In this document: positions 1 to 8,211 of the stretch, piece by piece
Numbering within the stretch: position 1 is the first letter of the stretch
How the letters are laid out: every line of letters starts with the position of its first letter
NCBI GenBank assembly: GCA_963830715.1
Contig: CAWHNS010000002.1
Span: 62,001-126,000, forward strand
DNA from: CAVVMA01 sp963830715
GTDB lineage: Bacteria; Desulfobacterota; Binatia; Binatales; Binataceae
Direction of reading: 5' to 3'
DNA length: 64,000 nt
Translations under genes and position numbers: made by a program
Notes under the pieces: model-generated
The model's input: only the letters and a program-made list of their open reading frames with translations
Databases searched by the model: none
Told to the model about the DNA's origin: nothing

Positions 1-1145
1 ACCCCATCGCCGTGCGCGACCGCGCCGAAGGTCCCGCCGCCGCGGCGCATCCTGGTTAAGGAAGTCAACTGGCTGGGCGATCTCGTGATGTCGATGCCGG
101 CGCTTCGAGCGATCCGGCGCGCCTGGCCCGGCGCGCGTCTTTCGATTCTCGTCAAGCGCGAGCTGGCCGGCTTCTTCGACGGCGCGCACTGGATCGACGA
201 ACTGATCTCCTACTCGATCTCGCCGGGACTGCGCGGCTTCGCGGATGCCGCGCGGATCGTTTCCCGAATCCGCGCCGCCGGCTTCGATCTCGCCGTACTG
301 TTCCCGAACAGCATCTCCTCCGCGCTGTGGGTGACGCTCGCGGGGGTGAGCAACCGCGCCGGATACGTCCGCGACGGCCGCGGCCTGCTCCTGACCCATA
401 AAGCGGCGCCGCCCGCGGGCGCTCTCGAGTCGCCATCAGATGCACTATTGGCTTGCGTTGGTCCGCGAGACACTGGGGATCGAAGGTGACGTCGCCGACT
501 TCGCAATCGAGGTCCACGAGCCGAATCGCGCGCGGATGCGCCAATGGCTGGCGGCGCGCCGCACGCACGCCGATCGCGCCGTTGTCGCGATCGCGCCGGC
601 CGCGGCTTACGGGCCGGCCAAGGAATGGCCGCTCCAGAGTTACTCGGCGCTGGTTGATCTGCTGGCCGATCGCTTTGAGGCGGAGTGCGTGCTGGTGGGT
701 GCGCCGGCGGAGCGCGGCCGATGTGAGGAAGTGGCGCGCGCAAGCCGTCGTGGCGCCGTGATCGCGGCGGGCGAGACCAATGTCGGCGAGCTGGTCGCTC
801 TGCTCTCGATTTGCGGCGGATTCATCGGCAACGACTCGGGATGCGCGCACGTCGCGGGGGCGCTTGGAATCCCGTCGGTCGCGATCTTTGGCTCGACCGA
901 CCCGAATCGGACCGGGCCGCTCGGCGCGAGCGCCAAGGTGATCTATCGCGGAATCGAGTGCAGCCCCTGTTTTGCGCGCACCTGTCGATTCGGCCACTAC
1001 AACTGCCTCAGATCGATCGAACCTGCGGAAGTCGCAGACTCGCCTGGAAGGCCTCGCAGCGCTCTCCCGCTGCCCACGGGGAGACGGTTGCGGGCCGGAA
1101 GCGTCCCCGCCGGGGCGGAAAGCGAGGCCCGAAGTGAAAAGGTGA
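1..1145 (+). CDS. Glycosyltransferase family 9 (LPS heptosyltransferase II-like), 5' partial, two frameshifts
   Basis: Transfers heptose from an ADP-activated donor to the LPS inner core in the cytoplasm. Reading from base 1 in frame 1 gives the canonical GT9 start RILVKEVNWLGDLVMSMPAL, so the gene begins at or before the window edge. The C-terminal half lies in frame 2 and carries the GT9 nucleotide-sugar signature NDSGCAHVAGALGIP followed by FGSTDPNRTGPLG and paired cysteines (CSPCFARTC). Two indels are needed: one at about 405-425, where LLLTHKAAPP joins LSSRHQMHYW, and one near 1042, after which EGLAALSRC runs to a TGA at 1143. Without the second correction the frame runs through into lpxD. 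WaaF versus another GT9 member cannot be settled. Confidence 0.85.
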
Positions 1146-1150
1146 AAAAG

Positions 1151-2176
1151 ATGAAACTCAAGGAACTTGCCTCACGGCTCGGACTTCAGATGCGCGGCGA
1201 CGGCGAAATTGAGATCGCTCTCCCGGCGCCGATCGAAGCCGCCGGTCCGGGCGCGATAACCTTCGTCGCCGCGGCGAAATACCTTCCCGCACTCAGAGAG
1301 AGCAAGGCCTCTTGCGCGATCGTGCTCGAAGAGTTCGCCGCCGAGGCGCGATGCGCCACCTTGATCAGCCGCAATCCGTACTTCGACTTCGCGCGGGTTC
1401 TCGAAATTTTCTTCCCGCCCTACCGCCCGTCCGCCGGCATCGATTCCACTGCTCGCATTGCCCCCGACGCATCGATCGGCGACGGCGCTTCGATCGGCGC
1501 CTATTGCGTAATCGGCTCGGGCAGCGCGATCGGACGCGGCGCAGTGATCCATCCGCACGTGACAATCTACCCGCAGGTCCGAATCGGCGATCACTTCGTA
1601 TGCCACAGCCACGTCTCGATTCGCGAGGGGGTGACTATCGGCAATCACGTGACGGTGCTGAACGGCGCGGTGATCGGAGGTGACGGCTTCGGATTCGTCG
1701 AGCACGACGGCGAGCTCTTCAAGATTCCGCAGGTCGGCGGCGTGATTATCGAGGATCACGTCGAGATCGGCGCCAACACCACGATCGATCGGGCGACGAT
1801 TGGCGCGACTATCGTGCGCCGGGGCGCGAAATTCGACAACCTGGTTCAGGTCGGGCACAACTGCGAGATCGGTGCGTTCTCGCGCTTCGCGGCGCAGACC
1901 GGACTGGCCGGCTCAACCCGGATCGGGACCTGGTGCCAATTCGGCGGACAGAGCGGATGCGCCGACCATATCAGGATCGGCGATCGGGTCATGGCCGCCG
2001 CCCAGTCCGGAATCCCGGGCAATGTCGGCGATGACGCGGTGGTCGGCGGATCGCCGGCAATCGACATTCGATTGTGGCGCCGCGCATCGGCGGTGCAGCC
2101 GCGGCTGCCCGAGCTCGTGCGTCGTGTACGCGCGTTGGAAAAGCAACTCGACGCGCTCGCGGGCAAGCCCGGCTAG
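1151..2176 (+). CDS. lpxD: UDP-3-O-acylglucosamine N-acyltransferase
   Basis: Third step of lipid A synthesis: adds an N-linked 3-hydroxyacyl chain from acyl-ACP to UDP-3-O-acylglucosamine, in the cytoplasm. The 341 residues match the family length. An N-terminal uridine-binding domain (about 1-100) is followed by left-handed beta-helix hexapeptide repeats from about 105 to 315. The KIPQVGGVIIEDHVEIGANT segment and the VQVGHN segment with the expected catalytic histidine are both present. A short C-terminal helix ends the protein. ATG 1151 is chosen because the LpxD N-terminus (MKLKELASRLGLQ) starts there, five bases after the corrected stop of the glycosyltransferase. The pairing with an LPS glycosyltransferase fits an envelope operon. 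Confidence 0.95.
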   Translation: MKLKELASRLGLQMRGDGEIEIALPAPIEAAGPGAITFVAAAKYLPALRESKASCAIVLEEFAAEARCATLISRNPYFDFARVLEIFFPPYRPSAGIDSTARIAPDASIGDGASIGAYCVIGSGSAIGRGAVIHPHVTIYPQVRIGDHFVCHSHVSIREGVTIGNHVTVLNGAVIGGDGFGFVEHDGELFKIPQVGGVIIEDHVEIGANTTIDRATIGATIVRRGAKFDNLVQVGHNCEIGAFSRFAAQTGLAGSTRIGTWCQFGGQSGCADHIRIGDRVMAAAQSGIPGNVGDDAVVGGSPAIDIRLWRRASAVQPRLPELVRRVRALEKQLDALAGKPG

Positions 2177-2246
2177 CGCCGCACAATCAAGGCGCATCGC
2201 CCCTTCACATAGACGTTCCGCTCGCCCACAATGAAGATGGAGTTGC

Positions 2247-2444
2247 GTGAGAGCCGTTCGATTCCTGCCGATCCTCGTGCCGGTTCTGGCCTCGCTCGCG
2301 CTGAGCGGCTGCCTGTGGTGGCTTGCGGTCCCGGAACTCGGCTACGAGGGTTACGAGTACAACAAGGGTGAAGGGTCGCTGTATACCGCGATGCATCCCC
2401 ACAATGGCGGTGCGAGGGCAACTCCAACCCCCGACATCGAATGA
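2247..2444 (+). CDS. Small predicted lipoprotein
   Basis: 65 residues from a GTG start with a purine-rich AGATGGAG just upstream. A short basic N-terminus and a hydrophobic stretch lead to a clear lipobox, ALSGC, so signal peptidase II processing after about residue 20 is expected. The mature part is only about 44 residues, rich in Tyr, Gly and Pro, with no recognisable domain. It follows lpxD on the same strand by 70 bases. Function unknown. The lipobox is the only specific evidence that the ORF is real. Confidence 0.55.
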   Translation: MRAVRFLPILVPVLASLALSGCLWWLAVPELGYEGYEYNKGEGSLYTAMHPHNGGARATPTPDIE

Positions 2445-2496
2445 CGCGGCGAGAACGTAGCGCCGCCGAACTCGAAGCGCTGGACGAAGGCGCGCC

Positions 2497-2700
2497 GACT
2501 CGCATCAGGGTCAGGACGCCGATCATCATCATCAGCACGGCGCTCAAATAGAGCGCCGCGTGGCGCTCGGATGGCATCAGGCGTGCCAGGCGCGGCCCGA
2601 TCTGTCCCCCGATCACCACCGCCGGCGCTGCCCAAATCAGGATCGCCGCGAGTTGCCTGGAATCGCGGCCGCCCGCCGGCCCAGCGCGTCGGATCAGGCA
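2497..2700 (-). pseudogene. Remnant of a TauE/SafE-type permease (C-terminal end only)
   Basis: On the minus strand the reading frame gives about 55 residues that look like the last two helices of a TauE/SafE sulfite-exporter-type permease: LIWAAPAVVIGGQIGPRLA, then a helix ending MMMIGVLTLMRV. The GAxxGxxL-like pattern in this position is typical of the family. No start or N-terminal two thirds is present, because the amidohydrolase gene immediately upstream occupies that DNA. The remainder of the open frame is antisense to the small lipoprotein and is not conserved-looking. A deletion remnant is the simplest reading. The assignment rests on a short match. Confidence 0.4.
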
Positions 2701-2718
2701 AGCATATTGGCGCTGGAG

Positions 2719-4269
2719 TCAGGCCGAGCGCAGGTCGGCGAAATCGCTGTTCGCGATCGCGGGGCGCCCGCGCTCATAGACGATTCTGCCGCCGACGATC
2801 GTGAGATCGACCTGCAGCGCCGTCAACTCCGCCGCGCTCAGATCGAGCGGCGCCGTGGGCAGAACCACAAGGTCGGCCAGCTTTCCGTCGGATATTTCGC
2901 CGGCCTCGATGCGCGCCAGGCGGGCGGCGGAGCTGGTAAACAGCGCGAACGACTCGGCGGTGCCGAGTGATTCCTGCCGAGCCAGCGTCTCCCCGTCGAT
3001 CGTGGTTCGTGCGACTGCGGCCGCGATCGCGCAGAGCGGTCTTGCCGGAGTCACAGGCGCATCGGTGGCGCCGGCCAGATTCACGCCCGCATCGAGCAGG
3101 CTCCTCGCGAGATAGAGGTGCGGCAACAGCCCCGGATGCTGCGAATATTTGTGTCCGCGATAGTAGATGAAACCCGGGTTCGTCACGACCCAGGTGTCCG
3201 GCGCCGCGGCAAGCCGCTCGATGTAATTGGGCGGGATCAAGCCGCCGTGCTCGATACGGACGAAGGTCGGATTTGGAGCGCGAGTTGCGCGCGCGCGCGC
3301 GGCTTCAGCCGCCATCAACGCCGCATCGAGTTCGTCGAGTTCGGTCGCGTGAAAAGCGCAATCGAGACCGAGGCCGAAGGCGAGCGCCGCGCGATCGGCA
3401 GCTTGATCGATGTCTGTCGCGTTCATGAACTTCGCCGCGATCAGATTGACGCCGCTGCGGCTCGCCAACTCGATCGCGGGCGGCGCTGATTCGAGATGCT
3501 CCGCGCCGATCATCATTCCGACCCGCTGGCAGACAGCGCCGCCGCCGATCAGTTTCGCGAACAGCGCCACTTCCTCCGGACCGTTGCGCGCCGTCGCGTC
3601 GGTAAACGCGGTGACGCCGGCTGCCGCAAGCTCGCGGCTGTAAACCCGCGCGCGAGCCTCGAGCGCCGCGCCGGTGATCGGCGGCAATCGGCGCGTGAGC
3701 CATTGCTCCATCCCGACGACCAGCCCATCGAGCCGGCCCGATCCGCCGATCCCGAGATGGCCCTGCGCGGGGGGCGTGAAGTCGGGACGCTCCAGCCCCA
3801 GCGTCGCAATCGCGCGCGAGTTGAGCCATGAGGCGTGGAGTGTCTGATGGCGCAAGCGCAGCGGGTTTCGCGGGGTTGCCTGGTCGAGCTCCTCGCGGGT
3901 CGGTCCGCGCCCGTCCCGGAGCAGTGTCTCATCGCATCCGAAAGCCTTGATCCAGTTGCCCGGCGGGGTGCGGCCGGCGGCGATTCGCAGCTCGGCCTGC
4001 AGTTCCGCGATCGTGCGGCATTTCGAGACTTGCAGGCTTGCCGCCGCCGATGCCGCCGCTAGGAAGTGGAGATGGGAGTCGATGAATCCCGGCGAAACGG
4101 TGCGGCCGGCGAGCCTCACCAGATGGGTTCGCGGGCCTACCAGCCGCTTCAGATCGGCAAAGCAGCCGTGCGCCGCGATTCGGCCGCCGGTAATCGCAAC
4201 CGAGTCGCTGCCCGGATGGCCCATCACAACTCCCTCGTGAAGGACCAGATCGGCTTTTTCTGACGTCAC
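2719..4269 (-). CDS. Amidohydrolase family 3 (YtcJ-like) metal-dependent hydrolase
   Basis: 516 residues, normal for the YtcJ/Amidohydro_3 group, which hydrolyse C-N bonds in N-acyl or formamide-type substrates. An N-terminal beta-sandwich strand region (LVLHEGVVMGHPG) is followed by the metal motif GFIDSHLHF (HxH). Further motifs are HQTLHASWLNSRA, a later metal His in FHATELDE, the RIEHG strand, and the catalytic or metal Asp in AGATDAPV near the C-terminus. The C-terminal ADLVVLP completes the composite beta domain. No signal peptide, so cytoplasmic. Substrate cannot be deduced. The gene stands alone between the permease remnant and the desulforedoxin-like gene. Confidence 0.9.
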   Translation of the reverse strand: MTSEKADLVLHEGVVMGHPGSDSVAITGGRIAAHGCFADLKRLVGPRTHLVRLAGRTVSPGFIDSHLHFLAAASAAASLQVSKCRTIAELQAELRIAAGRTPPGNWIKAFGCDETLLRDGRGPTREELDQATPRNPLRLRHQTLHASWLNSRAIATLGLERPDFTPPAQGHLGIGGSGRLDGLVVGMEQWLTRRLPPITGAALEARARVYSRELAAAGVTAFTDATARNGPEEVALFAKLIGGGAVCQRVGMMIGAEHLESAPPAIELASRSGVNLIAAKFMNATDIDQAADRAALAFGLGLDCAFHATELDELDAALMAAEAARARATRAPNPTFVRIEHGGLIPPNYIERLAAAPDTWVVTNPGFIYYRGHKYSQHPGLLPHLYLARSLLDAGVNLAGATDAPVTPARPLCAIAAAVARTTIDGETLARQESLGTAESFALFTSSAARLARIEAGEISDGKLADLVVLPTAPLDLSAAELTALQVDLTIVGGRIVYERGRPAIANSDFADLRSA

Positions 4270-4293
4270 TCCGGGTTTTCCCCCATCAGACGG

Positions 4294-4437
4294 TCAATCC
4301 GAGGACGGCAGCGGCTTCGCTTCCTTGATTTTCATCGCGCCGTCGCAGCATTCGAGCTCTCCTGGGCCCGCCTTGTTGCAGAGCACTTCGGTGCCGCAGG
4401 TTTCGCATTGGTAGCGTTTGCCTAAGGTGTTGGCCAT
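4294..4437 (-). CDS. Desulforedoxin-like mini iron protein
   Basis: A 47-residue protein starting MANTLGKRYQCETCG. Its four-cysteine pattern (CxxC near residue 11, an extra Cys in VLCNK, and adjacent ECCDG near residue 30) matches desulforedoxin and the N-terminal domain of desulfoferrodoxin, which bind one Fe(Cys)4 centre. Length is close to the 36-40 residues of free-standing desulforedoxins. A role in electron transfer or oxidative stress is inferred from the family only. It is downstream of ygfZ on the same strand (gap about 60 bases). No strong ribosome binding site is visible. Confidence 0.75.
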   Translation of the reverse strand: MANTLGKRYQCETCGTEVLCNKAGPGELECCDGAMKIKEAKPLPSSD

Positions 4438-4496
4438 CGTGGAAAAAACCCCGGGATTGAATTGATGCGCGAGTCTTTGGCCCGCGCGTTCGAGTA

Positions 4497-5503
4497 TCAC
4501 TTGAAGGGCAGGTCGGAGACAACAGCCCTCGATTCGCCCATCCGGTCCCTCACTTCGAGCGGCGTTCCGGGCGCCCATGCGCTGTGATGCAGGATGCTCA
4601 AGCCGATCGCGCCGAACCGCGGTGACAGCGCCGCACTGCTCGACCCGGCCCACTCCCGCCTCTTGGCCATCGAGATTCACGCTTGCGCCCGCCTCCGGCA
4701 CGCGCGCGCCGTCGAAGCGCAGGCCGAACAGCCGCTTCTTGAGTCCACCGCGGGCGGTTGCGCGCTCGATCGTTTCCTGGCCGAGGTAGCATCCCTTGCT
4801 GAATGAGATCGCGGAGTCGAGACGCGCTTCGATCGCGATCGTCTTCTCGCCGGTATCGACGCCGACCCTGGCGATCCCGTTCTCGATCCGAATCAGGTCG
4901 AAGGCGGCGGTGCTCGACTTGAGCCGCGCCCCCAGGCCGCCCGACGATTTCGAGGGCTTTGGTGGCGTTGCCGGCGAGAATCGTGAACGCAGGCAGTCCG
5001 ATTCGCGGAACATTGCCTACCATCAAGTCGCCGCTGGTGATGTAACGCGATGCGCCGGGCGCCTCCAGACCAAGTTGTCCGACGATCGCGGATGACGCCG
5101 GCCCTTCGATATCGATCACGGCGATTTCGCTGGAATCGTCAATCTCGACGTCGTCGGCGACCAGCAACTTCTCAAGATGCTCGCGTGCTTTCGCCCATAG
5201 CGTCCGGTCGGCCTCGATCAGGAGCGCATCGGCGGTCGCCCACAGATAGAAGTCGGCGATGACGTGCGCGTGCTCGGTGAGAAACAGGGCGTACAGGATG
5301 CCCCCGATGGGTAGCTTCTTCACGTCGTTGGTGCACATCCCATGAAGGAACGAAACGCGGTCATCGCCGGTGATCCTGGCCACCACGCGATCGTCCAGCA
5401 GGCGAACAGCGGCGCCCTCGGTGAGGGCTCGATACTCGCGATCGGTCACGGCGCGATCGTGATGCGCGAGCGGCGTGTTTTCCTGAGGATTGTCGTGAGG
5501 CAC
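4497..5503 (-). CDS. ygfZ: Folate-binding Fe-S cluster repair protein YgfZ/GcvT-like, two frameshifts
   Basis: Tetrahydrofolate-dependent protein that assists [4Fe-4S] enzyme maturation. Starting at GTG 5503, the frame gives the N-terminal GcvT fold, including ITGDDRVSFLHGMCTNDV. It shifts near 4925 into a second frame carrying the diagnostic KGCYLGQETIERA, and again near 4635 into a third ending ILHHSAWAPGTPLEVRDRMG... with a stop at 4497. All three pieces are collinear with YgfZ and none is missing, so sequence error is more likely than decay. The joined product is about 335 residues. The neighbour downstream is the desulforedoxin-like gene, a loose thematic match to iron-protein handling. 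Confidence 0.85.
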
Positions 5504-5730
5504 AGTGACGACCGGGCTACGAAATCAGGCTAACAATCGAGGACCGTCGCAACAACCGCCCCATCCGGCATGCAGCCCTTCCGCTGCGGCGAGTCGATTG
5601 CGCTTTGGAGCGGCGGCGCAGTCATTTCAGGGCATCCGCGTGACCCGCGCCTCCGGCCCCCGAGCCGAAGTGACCCGTTCTATTAGGCATGGCGCTTGCG
5701 TATACTTTATGTAGCGTGGAGGGTGATGAC

Positions 5731-5871
5731 ATGGGAGCATTCATACTCGGCTTGATAATCGGATCGGGAGGCACGCTGCTTCTGTTCCTCTACGACGAAG
5801 GAGAAGTATTCCTGAGGCTCTCCCGTCAGGTAAAGCTTGTTGCTGAGCGCTACAAACAGCAGCAAGGATGA
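5731..5871 (+). CDS. Small single-pass membrane protein
   Basis: 46 residues from ATG 5731, preceded by GGAGGG at 5718-5723, an ideal Shine-Dalgarno at 7 bases. One hydrophobic helix (FILGLIIGSGGTLLLFLY) is followed by a charged cytoplasmic-looking tail ending KLVAERYKQQQG. The upstream in-frame ATG at 5689 is less likely because it lacks a ribosome site. A TATACT at 5701-5706 could be a -10 element, but no good -35 is present. The next gene overlaps its end, so the two are probably co-transcribed. Function unknown. Confidence 0.55.
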   Translation: MGAFILGLIIGSGGTLLLFLYDEGEVFLRLSRQVKLVAERYKQQQG

Positions 5872-7573
5872 GCGAACGCGCCCTCTTCGGTCAGCGATCG
5901 GGGTTCCGATCTGGCATAGCGTTTGGGCGCGCGGCGTCCGCTTCCTCGTTGTTCTGCTCGGAGCGGCGTTATGCGCGCTCGCGGCTCCAGCGCGCGCCCA
6001 AGAATCAAGGACTGCCGCCGCGCAATTGAGCGACGGCGCGTTCGCGCTGCTGAACTCGCTCACCTCGCCCGAAGGCTCGACCAATCCGATGCTCGCGCCG
6101 GTCGCCAGCTTCGCCGGCGACGCGCAGGCGCTCAGCGGCGCGCTCGCCGCCGGCAAATCACCGGATGCGAGCAGCGCGATGGCCGCGTTGCTGTCGGACC
6201 GCAGCGCCGTCGATATGGCCCTGGCGGCGCATCCGGGTGCGCTCAACGTTTCCGACTGGAACTCCCTCAAGCAACAGCTCGACAAACTCGCCACACAGGT
6301 GAAGCCCGCCTCAGTTGCGTCGATCGCTCCCTCCGCGAGCGCCGGATCCGCCGGCGCGAGCGCATCGCGCCCGGCCGCCGCGGCGCCCTCGGATACGCCG
6401 CAGGTCCGTATCGAATCATACTCGGTGACGGGGCACGCGGTTCACGTCAAAGGGTTCTTCGAGGGGGTGGCGCTCAAATCCGCGGGCGTCTATGACGGCG
6501 ATCAGCTCGTGCGCGATCTCAATATTTCGCAGGTCCCCGGCAGGCAGCACGTCAGCTTCGATATCGAGATGGCCCAGGTGCAACCCGGAATGAACATTCG
6601 GGTCTATGACGGCGCGGGACTCAGCGCGGAAGCGTCGATCGCTTCGCGGATGGGAATCGAGGGGACGGGTGGGGCGAAGGAAGTGGAACTCGGGCCGCCC
6701 ACCGACGAGCCGGTGAGCCTGGGCGGCGAAGTCGCCTCCGTCGAGACCGATTCATCGGGACACAACGTGGTTGAGATTCCGCCCGGCTCGCCCTCGCGCG
6801 CGCATGTCGCCGGCCTCGCGCCGCACACCCGGCTTGGCAACCTCCAGATCAACATCGTCAGCGCGACGCTCGACGACGCCGAAGCGCGCACCTATGACGT
6901 AATCGGCCAGGTAAACGGCACCGGTATCCGGCACGCGGGAATTTATGTGGACGGCAAGCTTGCCACGCCAATCGACCTCGATGCCGACGACAGTTTCACG
7001 GCGCAGCCCTTTGACGAAACCTTCCAGATGAATGGCCATCGGGCGACCGTCCGCGTTTACGACGCGCACGAGGACTATATCGAGAGCCCGATCCGTTTCT
7101 CCGCGGCGACGCCTGAAACGCCCCCGGAGTTCCCGTCCGCGCCGCCAGCCGTTATCGTGAATCCGAATCCGAACGGGCTCTCGGTGCAGATCACCTCGCT
7201 CAGGCAGGTGGCGCCGAACCTGATGGCTATATCGGGCGTCATTTCGGGCAAGAGTCTCGCCTCGGCGGGCGTGTATCAGAACGGAATCCAGGTGCAGTCG
7301 ATATCGGTGTCGGGTGGTGTGCTCGGCCTCCTGACCTCGAGTTCAGTTCGCCAGGTGAACTTCTCGGTGCAGGTAAATCCGATTGCCGGCCCGGTCTCGA
7401 TACGGGTGTTCGACAGCAACGGCCAGTTCGCGGAGCAGCCCGCGATGCTCGCCGGCGGCAATCCGTACGCGACCAATCCTTACGGAAATCCCTACGGGCC
7501 GCGCTACGGAAACGGCTACGGATATCCGCCGCCGCCGAACAACGCACCCTGGTGGCAGCGGCTTCTGCACTAA
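5837..7573 (+). CDS. Exported protein with three tandem unknown beta-type repeats and a Gly/Tyr/Pro-rich tail
   Basis: No known family recognised. A signal peptide (FLVVLLGAALCALAAPARAQ) ends at about residue 55 when counted from TTG 5837. The ATG at 5869 lies in another frame, so the true start may hide an indel. After an Ala/Ser-rich region come three related units of about 85 residues at roughly 190-275, 330-415 and 435-525. Each has the pattern VRIxSYS...VxGxxxGxxLxSAGVYxxG...VSFxV...IRVYDxxG, suggesting repeated immunoglobulin-like or beta-sandwich domains. The last 35 residues are NPYGNPYGPRYGNGYGYPPPP-type low complexity ending WWQRLLH. Probably periplasmic or surface. Confidence 0.8.
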   Translation: MLLSATNSSKDERTRPLRSAIGVPIWHSVWARGVRFLVVLLGAALCALAAPARAQESRTAAAQLSDGAFALLNSLTSPEGSTNPMLAPVASFAGDAQALSGALAAGKSPDASSAMAALLSDRSAVDMALAAHPGALNVSDWNSLKQQLDKLATQVKPASVASIAPSASAGSAGASASRPAAAAPSDTPQVRIESYSVTGHAVHVKGFFEGVALKSAGVYDGDQLVRDLNISQVPGRQHVSFDIEMAQVQPGMNIRVYDGAGLSAEASIASRMGIEGTGGAKEVELGPPTDEPVSLGGEVASVETDSSGHNVVEIPPGSPSRAHVAGLAPHTRLGNLQINIVSATLDDAEARTYDVIGQVNGTGIRHAGIYVDGKLATPIDLDADDSFTAQPFDETFQMNGHRATVRVYDAHEDYIESPIRFSAATPETPPEFPSAPPAVIVNPNPNGLSVQITSLRQVAPNLMAISGVISGKSLASAGVYQNGIQVQSISVSGGVLGLLTSSSVRQVNFSVQVNPIAGPVSIRVFDSNGQFAEQPAMLAGGNPYATNPYGNPYGPRYGNGYGYPPPPNNAPWWQRLLH

Positions 7574-7646
7574 CGCCGCTTGCCACAGGCGCTCGGCCTG
7601 CATAACTTGATCGCTGAATTCCCACGGATAGGTCTGTAACCATCGA

Positions 7647-8210
7647 ATGCTGATTCAGGCGACGCAACTCCGGCCCGGAATGGTGCTGGAGTATAACAAG
7701 GATCTCTGGCGCGTGATGGCGATCAGCCACATCACGCCCGGCAACTGGCGCGGCATGGTCCAGACCAAGCTGCGCAACATCAAGACCGGCTCGCAGACCG
7801 AGAACCGCTTCCGATCCGAGGATCGCGTCGAGCGGGTCGTCCTCAGCCAGATCGAGATGGAATTCCTCTACCAGGACGGCGACGATTTCCACTTCATGAA
7901 TACCGAGACCTACGACCAGATCACGATCCCGAAGGAGCTGATCGAGGACGTGGTGGGGTTCCTGATGCCCAACCTCAAGGTGATGGTGGAGTTTCACGAG
8001 GATATTCCGCTCAACGTGACGCTGCCCAAGACCGTGAATCTGAAAGTCGTGCGGACAGACCCCGGAATGAAGAGTGCGGCGGTGACCAACACGCTCAAGT
8101 CCGCGACGATGGAGACCGGGCTGGAAATCCAGGTGCCGCACTTCGTGGTAGAGGGCGAGGTCCTGACGATCAACACCGAGACGCGCGAGTACGTCGCGCG
8201 GGCCAAGTAG
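7647..8210 (+). CDS. efp: Elongation factor P
   Basis: Relieves ribosome stalling at polyproline stretches by entering between the P and E sites. 187 residues, full length, with the KOW-like domain I, two OB domains and the C-terminal signature GLEIQVPHFVVEGEVLTINT. The tip of domain I, normally PGKGQA with a modified Lys34, here reads TPGNWRGMVQTK, one residue longer and without the lysine. The start MLIQATQLRPGMVLEY is the normal EF-P N-terminus. Independent gene with about 70 bases upstream of it. Confidence 0.95.
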   Translation: MLIQATQLRPGMVLEYNKDLWRVMAISHITPGNWRGMVQTKLRNIKTGSQTENRFRSEDRVERVVLSQIEMEFLYQDGDDFHFMNTETYDQITIPKELIEDVVGFLMPNLKVMVEFHEDIPLNVTLPKTVNLKVVRTDPGMKSAAVTNTLKSATMETGLEIQVPHFVVEGEVLTINTETREYVARAK

Positions 8211-8211
8211 G

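Noticed and set aside
440..2176. Glycosyltransferase-LpxD fusion
   Set aside because: The linker is low-complexity. A one-base correction near 1042 gives a stop at 1143 and leaves LpxD with its own start.
5501..5730. Possible sigma-70 promoter (TATACT at 5701)
   Set aside because: No acceptable -35 at 16-18 bases and no extended -10; kept only as a remark on the small membrane protein.
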